Positions 57,285 through 64,000 of a stretch of 64,000 nt of DNA are shown here, in pieces. This DNA is from Ginsengibacter hankyongi (GTDB lineage: Bacteria > Bacteroidota > Bacteroidia > Chitinophagales > Chitinophagaceae), in assembly GCF_008710285.1 (NCBI RefSeq), contig NZ_VYQF01000009.1, positions 62,001-126,000 of the forward strand. Direction: 5' to 3'. The number at the start of each line of letters is the position of its first letter. The first letter of the stretch is position 1. The position numbers and the translations under genes are program-made. The notes beneath the pieces are model-generated. The model worked only from the letters and a program-made list of their open reading frames with translations, did no database searches and had not been told where the DNA came from.

Positions 57285-57892
57285 TTGAAAAATACCTTTT
57301 TCTTTCCACTTCTCATGATGGCTTTGGAAGCATCACTGCTGCGTTTATCCCTATCCGTATAATATGCAATAATACTTTGAATGCCGCTCTTCGTAATCGT
57401 TCCAATAGTATTAAAATACGTCATACTCAAAACGCAAAAGAACACCTGGAGGAGGCGCACAAAGTAATGGGAATTGTTAACCGGCTTTCCAATGAGCTCG
57501 GAGCCATCTTGAACAGGTGGTCGAAGGTTCGCATTACTGATGAAAAATTGAAACAGTTAATTCAACTGGCCATGGTTCCCAATAAGGAAGTTTTAACCAA
57601 TATTAAGTCCGGCAACCTGGATGAATTATCCACCGCATTTAAAAATGTATTTGACAACGTTTACGGGTATACGCAGTCTGCGCCATCCCAACAAACGGCA
57701 ACGGCAAAGGGAACGGTATTCGGTGCATACAATGCCTTAACTGGTTACTTTCAAAATGTACGTATCTACAAGAATGAGAAAGCCAAATTAAAATCTTTAT
57801 TGTTTGGCGGCACCGGTCAGTTACGGACACAAAAAGCATTTCAATTATGTGAAGATTTTGCAATGAAGGGGGATTCCATTTTTTTAAATTAG
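57272..57892 (+). pseudogene. DUF932 phage/plasmid-type protein, C-terminal fragment
   Basis: The frame, open from about 57272, reads DYVIEKYLFLSTSHDGFGSI and continues with TAAFIPIRIICNNTLNAALR, then KGTVFGAYNALTGYFQNVR and LFGGTGQLRTQKAFQLCEDF. This is the C-terminal two-thirds of the DUF932 (phage/plasmid-like TIGR03299) family, which is normally 300-350 residues. No proper start is available; a TTG at 57377 would lie inside the domain. The N-terminal part, with the typical WHGLG segment, is missing. A terminator follows nine bases after the stop, so the end is natural. It marks former mobile DNA. Confidence 0.8.
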
Positions 57893-57900
57893 TCTTTATT

Positions 57901-57931
57901 AACAACGGCCTTTATTGGCCGTTGTTTTTTT
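57901..57931 (+). terminator. Intrinsic terminator after the DUF932 fragment
   Basis: AACAACGGCC, loop TTTA, then TGGCCGTTGTT and a run of T's form a strong plus-strand terminator directly after the stop codon at 57892. Confidence 0.9.
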
Positions 57932-57940
57932 AATGGTAAA

Positions 57941-57987
57941 AAGCTGCCGCCCAAAATAATGAAGAGTAAAAAATGGGGCGGCAGCTT
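57941..57987. repeat. 12-bp perfect inverted repeat with 23-base loop
   Basis: AAGCTGCCGCCC (57941-57952) is mirrored by GGGCGGCAGCTT (57976-57987). The arms are GC-rich in an AT-rich setting; the loop is purine-rich. No T-run follows, so it is not a classical terminator. It could be a recombination or binding site, or part of a small RNA. Confidence 0.5.
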
Positions 57988-58519
57988 GGTTGTATTGATG
58001 ATTATGTTGCCAGGGTTATTGGTTGTTGACAATAGGGATAAAGAAGCCTGGCGATTGTTTTGTCGAATTACCCATCAATTTTAGTCTCAGTAAATTATCG
58101 CCTAAAGATTACATTATATCCTTTCCGACGTAATGAATAAAAAGAACTGCAATAAAAGGTTCTGCTGCAGGAATTATTTTGATCCCGGTCCAGGGTAAAA
58201 TTATTTTCGTCCAACATAAAAACTTGAGAAGCTAAAACTTCCCATACGACATGCAGGATCTGCAAAAGTAAGTGTGGAAGAATGTGTTTACTGTATCCGA
58301 TGATCGCTCAACAGAAGAACTCTGTTATTACTTTGGTAATCGAAGCTTATGGAAAAAATTAGGGATGCACGTCCCGGTCTTTATACATCATCAAATTAAA
58401 AAGCAGGGAAAGTAAAAACAATCCCCGGATGTGTTTGCAACACTATTATGAGAAAATCATGAATATTTAATTTTAAAAGAATTCTTGATGCGAGGAGCCT
58501 TTTCTTTGTTTCGTTACTA
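57988..58519. other. Intergenic region, nothing recognised
   Basis: A 532-base spacer between the mobile-element debris and the end of the sugar-acid operon. I see no gene, and no terminator for the operon. Confidence 0.45.
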
Positions 58520-59185
58520 TTATGTTTTATCGTACTGTTTTGTCATCGCGATAATTTTTTTTACAAGAAACTCAATTCCTGTATAATCTTTCTTTTCTAA
58601 TAATTGTTTACTGATCAGTTTACTTCCCAGGCCTACCGCACACACCCCAGCCTTAAACCATCCCCCAATATTTTCGCTATTAATATCTACCCCTCCGGTA
58701 GGGATAAATAATAAATCAGGAAACAAGACTTTTATTGCGTTCATAAATTCAGCACCCAGGAGGTTTCCAGGGAAAAGCTTAATCATTCTTGCACCTAAAT
58801 TTTCTGCACGGATAATTTCTGATGGAGTCATACATCCCGGTATCCAAAGCAGGTTATTTTTATCGGCTAAATAAGCAACTTCTTCTATCAAACCGGGGCA
58901 AATAATAAAATCTGCTCCTGCATCAATAAAGGTTTTAGCAGCCACTTCATTTTTTATAGTGCCTATTCCCAGGTACATACCAGGTAGCTCGGAAGTACAC
59001 ATTTCACGCATCTGTTGAAAGTTCGCCAAGGCTGCTTTACCTCGGTTTGTATACTCAACCGCTCTTATTCCTGCTTTGTATAAGGTTTTTAATACCTGCA
59101 GGCTTACTTCGGTATCTTCGAAAAAATAGAGAGGTAAGACTCGCTGTTCCGGAATCAGTTTTAGTAATTCATGTTTTTTATCCAT
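58520..59185 (-). CDS. eda: KDPG/KHG aldolase
   Basis: Cytoplasmic class I aldolase of 221 residues that splits 2-keto-3-deoxy-6-phosphogluconate into pyruvate and glyceraldehyde-3-phosphate. The Schiff-base lysine is K136 in ARMIKLFPGNLLGAEF. The catalytic E44 lies in RAVEYTNRG, where the usual VEVTLRT is altered to VEYTNRG, with R48 retained. The WIPGCMTPSEI and PTGGVDINSENIGGW phosphate/substrate loops are normal. It is the last gene of the minus-strand operon, 90 bases after the kinase that makes its substrate. Some relatives accept other 2-keto-3-deoxy acids. Confidence 0.93.
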   Translation of the reverse strand: MDKKHELLKLIPEQRVLPLYFFEDTEVSLQVLKTLYKAGIRAVEYTNRGKAALANFQQMREMCTSELPGMYLGIGTIKNEVAAKTFIDAGADFIICPGLIEEVAYLADKNNLLWIPGCMTPSEIIRAENLGARMIKLFPGNLLGAEFMNAIKVLFPDLLFIPTGGVDINSENIGGWFKAGVCAVGLGSKLISKQLLEKKDYTGIEFLVKKIIAMTKQYDKT

Positions 59186-59275
59186 ACGCTTATAGTTCTG
59201 AACATAAAGCTCGCCCGGTCATTTTTTATCGTTACCCGCGTCGCTTTGATTTTTTAAGTAAACAGTTCGCTTTTT

Positions 59276-60301
59276 TTAACGCTGCACTCTTCCGCTTGCA
59301 TCTCCTTTCATCAAACCTGTTACATCACTTAATGTAGCATGGTTTAAATCTCCGGGGATAGTATGTTTCAATGCAGAAGCAGCAACACCGAATTCGGCAG
59401 CATCTTTCATTGCCATTTCAGTAACCAATCCATAGATAAAGCCGCTTGCAAAAGAATCACCGCTTCCAACGCGGTCTACAATTCTTACTTCGTATTGTTT
59501 GGTATGATAAAATTCATTGCCATCATATACTAATGCGCTCCATCCGTTATCTGAGGCACTATGGCTTTCTCTTAATGTAGAAGCAATGTATTTGAAGTTG
59601 AATTTTTCTTTCATCTGTTGAAATACATCTTTATAACCATCAAGATTTAATTCGCCTTTGGTTACGTCTGTTCCTTTGCTTTTAAATCCTAATGTTGTTT
59701 CTGCATCTTCTTCGTTGCCGATACATACATCAACATAAGCACAAAGCTTCGTCATTACTTCTTTAGCTTTTTCTTTGCTCCATAATTTTTTACGATAATT
59801 AAGATCAATACTCGTAGTAATTCCTTTAGCCTTTGCCGCTTTCAATGCTGTTTCAGTAAGTGCCGCAGCACTATCGCTTAACGCAGGTGTTATCCCGGTT
59901 GTATGAAACCATGAAGCGCCATCAAATATTTTATCAAAATCAAAGTCTTTAATTTCAGCTTCTGAAATAGCCGCATCAGCACGATCATATACCACTTGCG
60001 ATGCACGCATAGACGCACCTGTTTCCAAAAAATAAATGCCTAATCTTTTTCCACCTCTTGCAACAAATTGCGTATCTACACCATAACGGCGTAAGTGATT
60101 TATTGCAGATTGTCCTATTGGATTATCCGGCACTTTGGAAACGAAAGTTCCCTGTAATCCATAGTTACAAAGGGCTGCAGCTACGTTTGCTTCTCCGCCA
60201 CCATAGGTCACATCAAATGTATCCGCTTGCACGAATCTTTTAAAATCGGGAGTAGATAACCGAAGCATTATTTCTCCAAGTGTTACAACTTTTTTTGCCA
60301 T
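59276..60301 (-). CDS. kdgK: 2-keto-3-deoxygluconate kinase (PfkB family)
   Basis: Cytoplasmic ribokinase-fold kinase of 341 residues that makes KDPG from 2-keto-3-deoxygluconate. The N-terminal motif VTLGEIMLRLSTPDFKRFVQ and YGGGEANVAAALCNYG are typical of bacterial KdgK. The C-terminal PfkB signature is IVDRVGSGDSFASGFIYG with the base D282. An ISEAEIKDFDFDKIFDGASW-like stretch and IDLNYRKKLW also match this subgroup. The next gene downstream is the KDPG aldolase and the upstream gene is the mannonate dehydratase that makes its substrate, so the assignment is well supported by context. Confidence 0.93.
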   Translation of the reverse strand: MAKKVVTLGEIMLRLSTPDFKRFVQADTFDVTYGGGEANVAAALCNYGLQGTFVSKVPDNPIGQSAINHLRRYGVDTQFVARGGKRLGIYFLETGASMRASQVVYDRADAAISEAEIKDFDFDKIFDGASWFHTTGITPALSDSAAALTETALKAAKAKGITTSIDLNYRKKLWSKEKAKEVMTKLCAYVDVCIGNEEDAETTLGFKSKGTDVTKGELNLDGYKDVFQQMKEKFNFKYIASTLRESHSASDNGWSALVYDGNEFYHTKQYEVRIVDRVGSGDSFASGFIYGLVTEMAMKDAAEFGVAASALKHTIPGDLNHATLSDVTGLMKGDASGRVQR

Positions 60302-60394
60302 TGTTATTTTGTGATTTAACAGTAATAGTCACCTTTTTATAAGAAAAAAGTATAAACGATATCTGTTTAGTAAAGTAAAATTTGAAAAGAAATA

Positions 60395-61453
60395 TCAATC
60401 AATCATCTTAATGGCAGCATTCATAAACCCAAGCGCATACGCCATCCCTGCATACCATGGCCCTTCACAAGTCATCTGGGGAGTATGGTCGGGTATCAGT
60501 ACCCCTTTAAAATTTCGTCTTTTTAATATAGTCAGTACTCTTTTCATATCGATGTCTCCTTCATCTACAAACACTTCTTTATAAAAAGGAACCTTCCCCC
60601 GAACATTTCTGAAATGTATATAAGCTATATTGTCTGCATACTGTTCTGTAGCATCATAGACATTGCCTTCGGTCATCTCTGCTATTGAACCTAAACAGAA
60701 TTCGAGGGCATTACTCTTACTCTTAATAACATTCAATAATTTGCTGTACATCTCTGGTTGATAAACTAACCGTGGCGATTGCCGCACAACTGGCATGGGC
60801 GGATCATCGGGATGGGCGGCCAAAATAACTCCCGCCTCTTCCGCTACAGGAATAATTTCATTCAAAAAATATTCAAGTCGCTGCCATAATTCATCATGAG
60901 ATATATTCTTTATAAAGCCGTCCGCCGCGCTCTGGTCATAAGTCATATTCCACACCATTCCGTTAGGGATGGGACGTTCATCAACTCCATCCATACCTAC
61001 AGAAACAGCGCCACCTCTTGCAAATGCCCCGGACGTTCTGCTACAAACGCCGGCCAAACTAAAATTATAGCCAATCACCGGAATGCCTGCCTCTCCCACA
61101 TTTCTTATCAACTGCTTAATTCTCTCGACCTGTTTCTTTTTTAGGGGCCCATCGAGTAGCACGTCATACCAATCAGCAGGATCAAAATTTTCAATGGCCT
61201 CCCACTCCAGCCCTGCATCATTAATCTCTTTCTTTAACCGAAGCAATTCTTCTACTTCCCATAAATTTCTTGATTTGCCGGCAATTCCCCAGCCTGTCCC
61301 ATCACCGATAGGCTGATCATTAGTCTTTTTCTGGTTCCCTTTGTTAAAATAATCTACCAAATGAACCACCAAATGAGTGCAACCACACTGTTTGGCAAAA
61401 TCAAAATGTGCTTTGTTCAACATATGATTGTACAGCCCTAAACCCAACTTCAT
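60395..61453 (-). CDS. uxuA: D-mannonate dehydratase
   Basis: Cytoplasmic TIM-barrel dehydratase of 352 residues in the UxuA family, converting D-mannonate to 2-keto-3-deoxygluconate. Typical elements are IENFDPADWYDVLLDGP, VIGYNFSLAGVCSR, ILAAHPDDPPMPVVR with metal-binding His and Asp, and IAYIHFRNVRGKVPFYKEVF followed by VDEGDID. The length is slightly below the enterobacterial enzyme (about 390) but within the family. It starts 18 bases after the RraA-family gene ends and is followed by kdgK. Together the genes make a complete D-mannonate to pyruvate segment. The missing upstream steps (uronate isomerase, mannonate oxidoreductase) are not in view, except possibly the SDR at 62630. Confidence 0.9.
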   Translation of the reverse strand: MKLGLGLYNHMLNKAHFDFAKQCGCTHLVVHLVDYFNKGNQKKTNDQPIGDGTGWGIAGKSRNLWEVEELLRLKKEINDAGLEWEAIENFDPADWYDVLLDGPLKKKQVERIKQLIRNVGEAGIPVIGYNFSLAGVCSRTSGAFARGGAVSVGMDGVDERPIPNGMVWNMTYDQSAADGFIKNISHDELWQRLEYFLNEIIPVAEEAGVILAAHPDDPPMPVVRQSPRLVYQPEMYSKLLNVIKSKSNALEFCLGSIAEMTEGNVYDATEQYADNIAYIHFRNVRGKVPFYKEVFVDEGDIDMKRVLTILKRRNFKGVLIPDHTPQMTCEGPWYAGMAYALGFMNAAIKMID

Positions 61454-61471
61454 ATTTTTTTATTTTATTGC

Positions 61472-62164
61472 TTATAATATCCCATATTTAAGAAAAGCAT
61501 CCGTACTCGACATTCCATTTTCAATCTCCCGCCTCACGATCTTTTCACCCCGCGCTTTCTTCAATGCTTTTTCGAACACTTCTTTCTCATTTTGTTTGGG
61601 TATCACCAATACGCCATCTACGTCTCCAAAGATTAAATCGCCGGGCCTTATCCAAACCTCTCCAATTTCAATATCACATCTGTAGTTTACGACCTGCGTG
61701 CGAACTGCAGAGTCCTGGGCATACCTTCCCCGGCTGAAAACCGGCCAATTTTGCTCCATCACTTTTGGTGTATCTCTATAAAAACCATCAATCACGGCAC
61801 CGGAGGCGCCTCTTTTTTTTGCAGTGGCAGTCAGAATCTCCCCCCAATAAGCGCATCGCATAGTTCCACCGGCTGCAATATATACTTCCCCTAGCTGAAG
61901 TTGATCAAGCGCCTCTGTAAGCCTGCCGAATGGTTTCTTTTGCGGCCCGTAAACGTCAATCATTAAGACAGGCATTGCCCGTCCAATAATCTTATCTGTA
62001 ATTCGAAGTGGCTGTACCTGCTGTGGTAAAAACTGGTGGTAATATCCCAATTCATCAAGGATATCTCCCACTACCGACGTATATAATTCCTTCCTGAAAA
62101 GTTCAAAGAGGTCAGTGTCAGTCTCCCATTTATAATTTTCATCTTTTAAAATAACCGGTTCCAT
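61472..62164 (-). CDS. RraA-family protein (HMG-aldolase-like)
   Basis: A 230-residue protein of the RraA / 4-hydroxy-4-methyl-2-oxoglutarate aldolase fold. The signature is clear: [20 protein letters not shown] near residue 96, [14 protein letters not shown] with R130-D131 that hold metal and pyruvate, and [20 protein letters not shown] near residue 175. Members act as class II pyruvate aldolases or oxaloacetate decarboxylases; true RraA (RNase E inhibitor) is shorter (about 160), and the longer length favours an enzyme. In this operon it could cleave a 2-keto acid derived from a deoxy sugar or remove oxaloacetate. It begins 30 bases after the cupin gene. Confidence 0.88.
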   Translation of the reverse strand: MEPVILKDENYKWETDTDLFELFRKELYTSVVGDILDELGYYHQFLPQQVQPLRITDKIIGRAMPVLMIDVYGPQKKPFGRLTEALDQLQLGEVYIAAGGTMRCAYWGEILTATAKKRGASGAVIDGFYRDTPKVMEQNWPVFSRGRYAQDSAVRTQVVNYRCDIEIGEVWIRPGDLIFGDVDGVLVIPKQNEKEVFEKALKKARGEKIVRREIENGMSSTDAFLKYGIL

Positions 62165-62194
62165 AAGTTTTCGTTTATAATTATCATATAGTAT

Positions 62195-62626
62195 CTAAAA
62201 AGGTTGCTCATTTAATAACCTGCGTATGGCGTCATTAAGGTATTCAGCTTCATTTTTGCTAAGCTGCCTGTAAACAAAATCACCCAGGTGTGTATTACTC
62301 TTCTCAATTATAATTACCTCAGCATCTTTGTCCATCGCGATGTTGTGCCATGTGTTTACGGGAACATTATAGGTTATTCCAATTTTCATCTGTATTAGTT
62401 GAAAGTTGAATCCTTCGTTCTCCAGGACAGCTCCAATTAATACCGCAGTTCCTGTTGTCAACACAAATACCTCATCAGTCTGCATATGCATATCCATTTT
62501 TTGGATAGCATACAATCCCTGTTCAGGTATAAAATTTAATTGAGCTACCTGCCAGTTATCTTTTATTATAAAAGGATTGTAGCCAAGGCCTTCATGATAA
62601 TATGTTTCGATCAATTCGTTGCTCAT
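62195..62626 (-). CDS. Small cupin-superfamily protein
   Basis: A 143-residue protein with a single cupin barrel: GLYAIQKMDMHMQTDEVFVL, then TAVLIGAVLE and ITYNVPVNTWHNIAMDKDAE. His residues in MDMHMQTDE and TWHNIAM could bind a metal. It looks like the small cupins found in sugar-acid operons of Bacteroidota, some annotated as ureidoglycolate-lyase-like, but no reaction is certain. Its ATG lies three bases after the SDR stop, so it is translated together with that gene. It might isomerise or epimerise a keto sugar acid; that is inference. Confidence 0.75.
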   Translation of the reverse strand: MSNELIETYYHEGLGYNPFIIKDNWQVAQLNFIPEQGLYAIQKMDMHMQTDEVFVLTTGTAVLIGAVLENEGFNFQLIQMKIGITYNVPVNTWHNIAMDKDAEVIIIEKSNTHLGDFVYRQLSKNEAEYLNDAIRRLLNEQPF

Positions 62627-62629
62627 GAC

Positions 62630-63424
62630 TTATCTTTTTGGACGGGGATCGTAAGGAATGGTACTCTCTTTATAGCCGCCGTCAATGTATAACTCCGTCG
62701 CCGTTATATAAGAAGCCCTTTCGCTGGCAAGGAATGCACAAGTCCAGGCCACATCATCTACCACACCAACTTTCCCCAAAGGAATCCAGTTATTAAATTT
62801 ATCTCTGCCAAATTCATTTATTTCCTCCCGGTTCATTTCAGTCTCTATAGCCCCCGGGCATACCGCTACGACCCTGATATTGTGTTCTGCTAATTCAAGC
62901 GCCAGGCATTTCGTCATCATATTTAAAGCGGCTTTAGATGAACAATAATGCACCAATCCCTTACGTGGTACTTTGTCATGAATGGATGAAATATTAATAA
63001 TAACGCCGGTTTTCTTCTCAACCATTCTTCGGCCCGCCAACTGCGCACAATGAAATGCCCCTTTCAGGTTTACATCAAATATCTTATCCCACACTGCAAG
63101 GTCAAGATGGATCGCGTGCGCCACTGTTTCACAGCCTGCATTATTCACAAGTACGTCAAGCTGGCTAAAATTTTCATCGATAAATGAAAACATTTTTGCC
63201 ACTTCTTCCGGGTTAGAAATATCCGCCCCAAACGACAACGCTCTTACCCCGTATAGATTGTGTAAAGAAATGGCAAGGTTCTCCGCACTTTCTTTATGCG
63301 TGTGATAATTAATGACCACATTGGCGCCACAGGCAGCCATCGATGTACAGATCGCTGATCCGATTCCCTGGCTTCCGCCGGTTACTAATACAACCTTATT
63401 TTTTAGTTCGATGCTGTTATTCAT
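62630..63424 (-). CDS. Short-chain dehydrogenase/reductase (SDR)
   Basis: Cytoplasmic NAD(P)-dependent oxidoreductase of 264 residues from the Met at 63424 (an upstream Met adds five). Numbering from the longer start, the nucleotide-binding motif is TGGSQGIG at residues 20-27. NNAG lies at 99-102 and the catalytic set at S151/S152, Y165 and K169 (HYCSSK). The C-terminal TELYIDGGYKES is typical of classical SDRs of the glucose/gluconate dehydrogenase type. The residue after the first loop (INYHTHKE) suggests NADP preference. In context it may oxidise or reduce a sugar acid such as fructuronate/mannonate or a deoxy sugar. The specific substrate is not readable. Confidence 0.9.
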   Translation of the reverse strand: MNNSIELKNKVVLVTGGSQGIGSAICTSMAACGANVVINYHTHKESAENLAISLHNLYGVRALSFGADISNPEEVAKMFSFIDENFSQLDVLVNNAGCETVAHAIHLDLAVWDKIFDVNLKGAFHCAQLAGRRMVEKKTGVIINISSIHDKVPRKGLVHYCSSKAALNMMTKCLALELAEHNIRVVAVCPGAIETEMNREEINEFGRDKFNNWIPLGKVGVVDDVAWTCAFLASERASYITATELYIDGGYKESTIPYDPRPKR

Positions 63425-63468
63425 AATAAACTTTTTCATTTATGGACCCATTACGCATTTCCACGCCT

Positions 63469-64000
63469 TTATTCCTGGTCCCTGCTATTTATTTCCTGCA
63501 TTATCTCTGCAGTATGTTCGCCCAGCGACGGTGCAGGACGGTACAGCTTCTGTTCTGTTTCGCTAAACCGCACAGGAAATCCCGTCGTCCGGATTTTGCC
63601 CACCACGGGATGCTCATAGTCCAGAATCATATTGTTATGTTTAACCTGGGGATCGTCAACCATCTCTTTAAAAGTATTCACCTGCGAACACCAGACATCA
63701 TGAGGCAGCAAAATATCCAGCCAATCGTTGGTTGACTTTGTTTTAAAAACAGCTGCAAATGCAACCCGTATGTCATCCCTGTTTTCGATCACATTATTAC
63801 TTTCAAATTCAGGATGGTCATATTCCGGAACATTCAGCAAAACGGCAAGTTTCCTCACGGAGTTCATCCCGATACTTATATAATTATCCTTCGTTTCAAA
63901 TAGCCCATAGGGAGCGCCTAACCATGGATTGGGAATACCACTTTCACTTCTTTCAGGGTTAGCTCCTTTGTGAAGGAAAGCCGTTATTTCCTGTACCTGG
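63469..64000 (-). CDS. Class III CoA-transferase (CaiB/BaiF type), C-terminal part
   Basis: The frame enters from the right edge and ends at 63469, giving 176 codons plus stop. Visible motifs belong to the C-terminal half of family III CoA-transferases: IPNPWLGAPYGLFETKDNYI, WLDILLPHDVWCSQVNTFKE, NMILDYEHPVVGKIRTTGFP, VRFSETEQKLYRPAPSLGEH and TAEIMQEI. The catalytic Asp of the N-terminal half is outside the window. These enzymes move CoA between carboxylic acids, e.g. formyl-, carnitinyl- or succinyl-CoA. It is the first visible gene of the sugar-acid operon, 29 bases before the SDR, an unusual partner for UxuA/KdgK/Eda. Confidence 0.88.
   Translation of the reverse strand, partial: QVQEITAFLHKGANPERSESGIPNPWLGAPYGLFETKDNYISIGMNSVRKLAVLLNVPEYDHPEFESNNVIENRDDIRVAFAAVFKTKSTNDWLDILLPHDVWCSQVNTFKEMVDDPQVKHNNMILDYEHPVVGKIRTTGFPVRFSETEQKLYRPAPSLGEHTAEIMQEINSRDQE

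Noticed and set aside
1-64000. CRISPR arrays, rRNA operons, complete tRNAs, intact insertion sequences
   Set aside because: No regular short repeats, rRNA segments, full cloverleaf genes or intact transposase genes were seen on either strand.

Overview
The window looks like a chromosomal segment of a Bacteroidota species, most likely family Chitinophagaceae. The evidence is a SusC/SusD pair, dense minus-strand runs of exported glycoside hydrolases and sulfatases, AT-rich spacers without strong Shine-Dalgarno sites, and DUF6266- and DUF6804-type proteins that are common in that group. The family assignment is inference from gene content; no rRNA or marker gene is present.

About 0-12 kb (minus strand): two M1 metallopeptidases (one cut by the left edge) interleaved with two sulfatases, one of them a 3'-truncated remnant. 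Then come an SSS-family symporter, an AraC regulator, and a POT peptide transporter with a DapA-family lyase/deaminase and an NADP-type aldehyde dehydrogenase. The last three could form a peptide/hydroxyproline route or a sugar-acid route ending in 2-oxoglutarate.

About 12.5-47.9 kb (minus strand): a large polysaccharide utilisation locus. Reading with transcription from the right: SusC, SusD, GH127, GH106, a LamG-fused protein, an unrecognised 557-residue exported protein, a DUF3863-like protein, GH20, two closely related MGH1-like (alpha/alpha)6 glycosidases, remnants of a glycosidase and of a heparinase II/III-type lyase, a sulfatase, a third MGH1-like enzyme, a GH120 beta-xylosidase, a second GH106, an exported class V aminotransferase-like protein, GH27 and a decayed GH43. 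The set points to a sulfated, branched heteropolysaccharide with rhamnose, xylose, arabinose, galactose and hexosamine. Several enzymes have no assignable chemistry.

About 48-58.5 kb: a mixed-strand region of small genes and debris. It holds a HEPN-domain remnant, a coiled-coil tail, a frameshifted DUF6266 gene, a cupin, two small membrane proteins, an exported protein of unknown function and a lipase-maturation-factor-like protein. An isolated 3' end that looks like tmRNA (ssrA) follows, next to a strong terminator. Beyond it lie an SSB N-terminal fragment and a DUF932 C-terminal fragment. I read this as the edge of an integrated element that has lost most of its mobility genes.

About 58.5-64 kb (minus strand): a compact operon for hexuronate/sugar-acid catabolism: class III CoA-transferase (cut by the right edge), SDR dehydrogenase, cupin, RraA-family protein, mannonate dehydratase (UxuA), 2-keto-3-deoxygluconate kinase (KdgK) and KDPG aldolase (Eda). 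UxuA, KdgK and Eda form a complete route from D-mannonate to pyruvate and glyceraldehyde-3-phosphate. It could process uronic acids released by the locus to the left.
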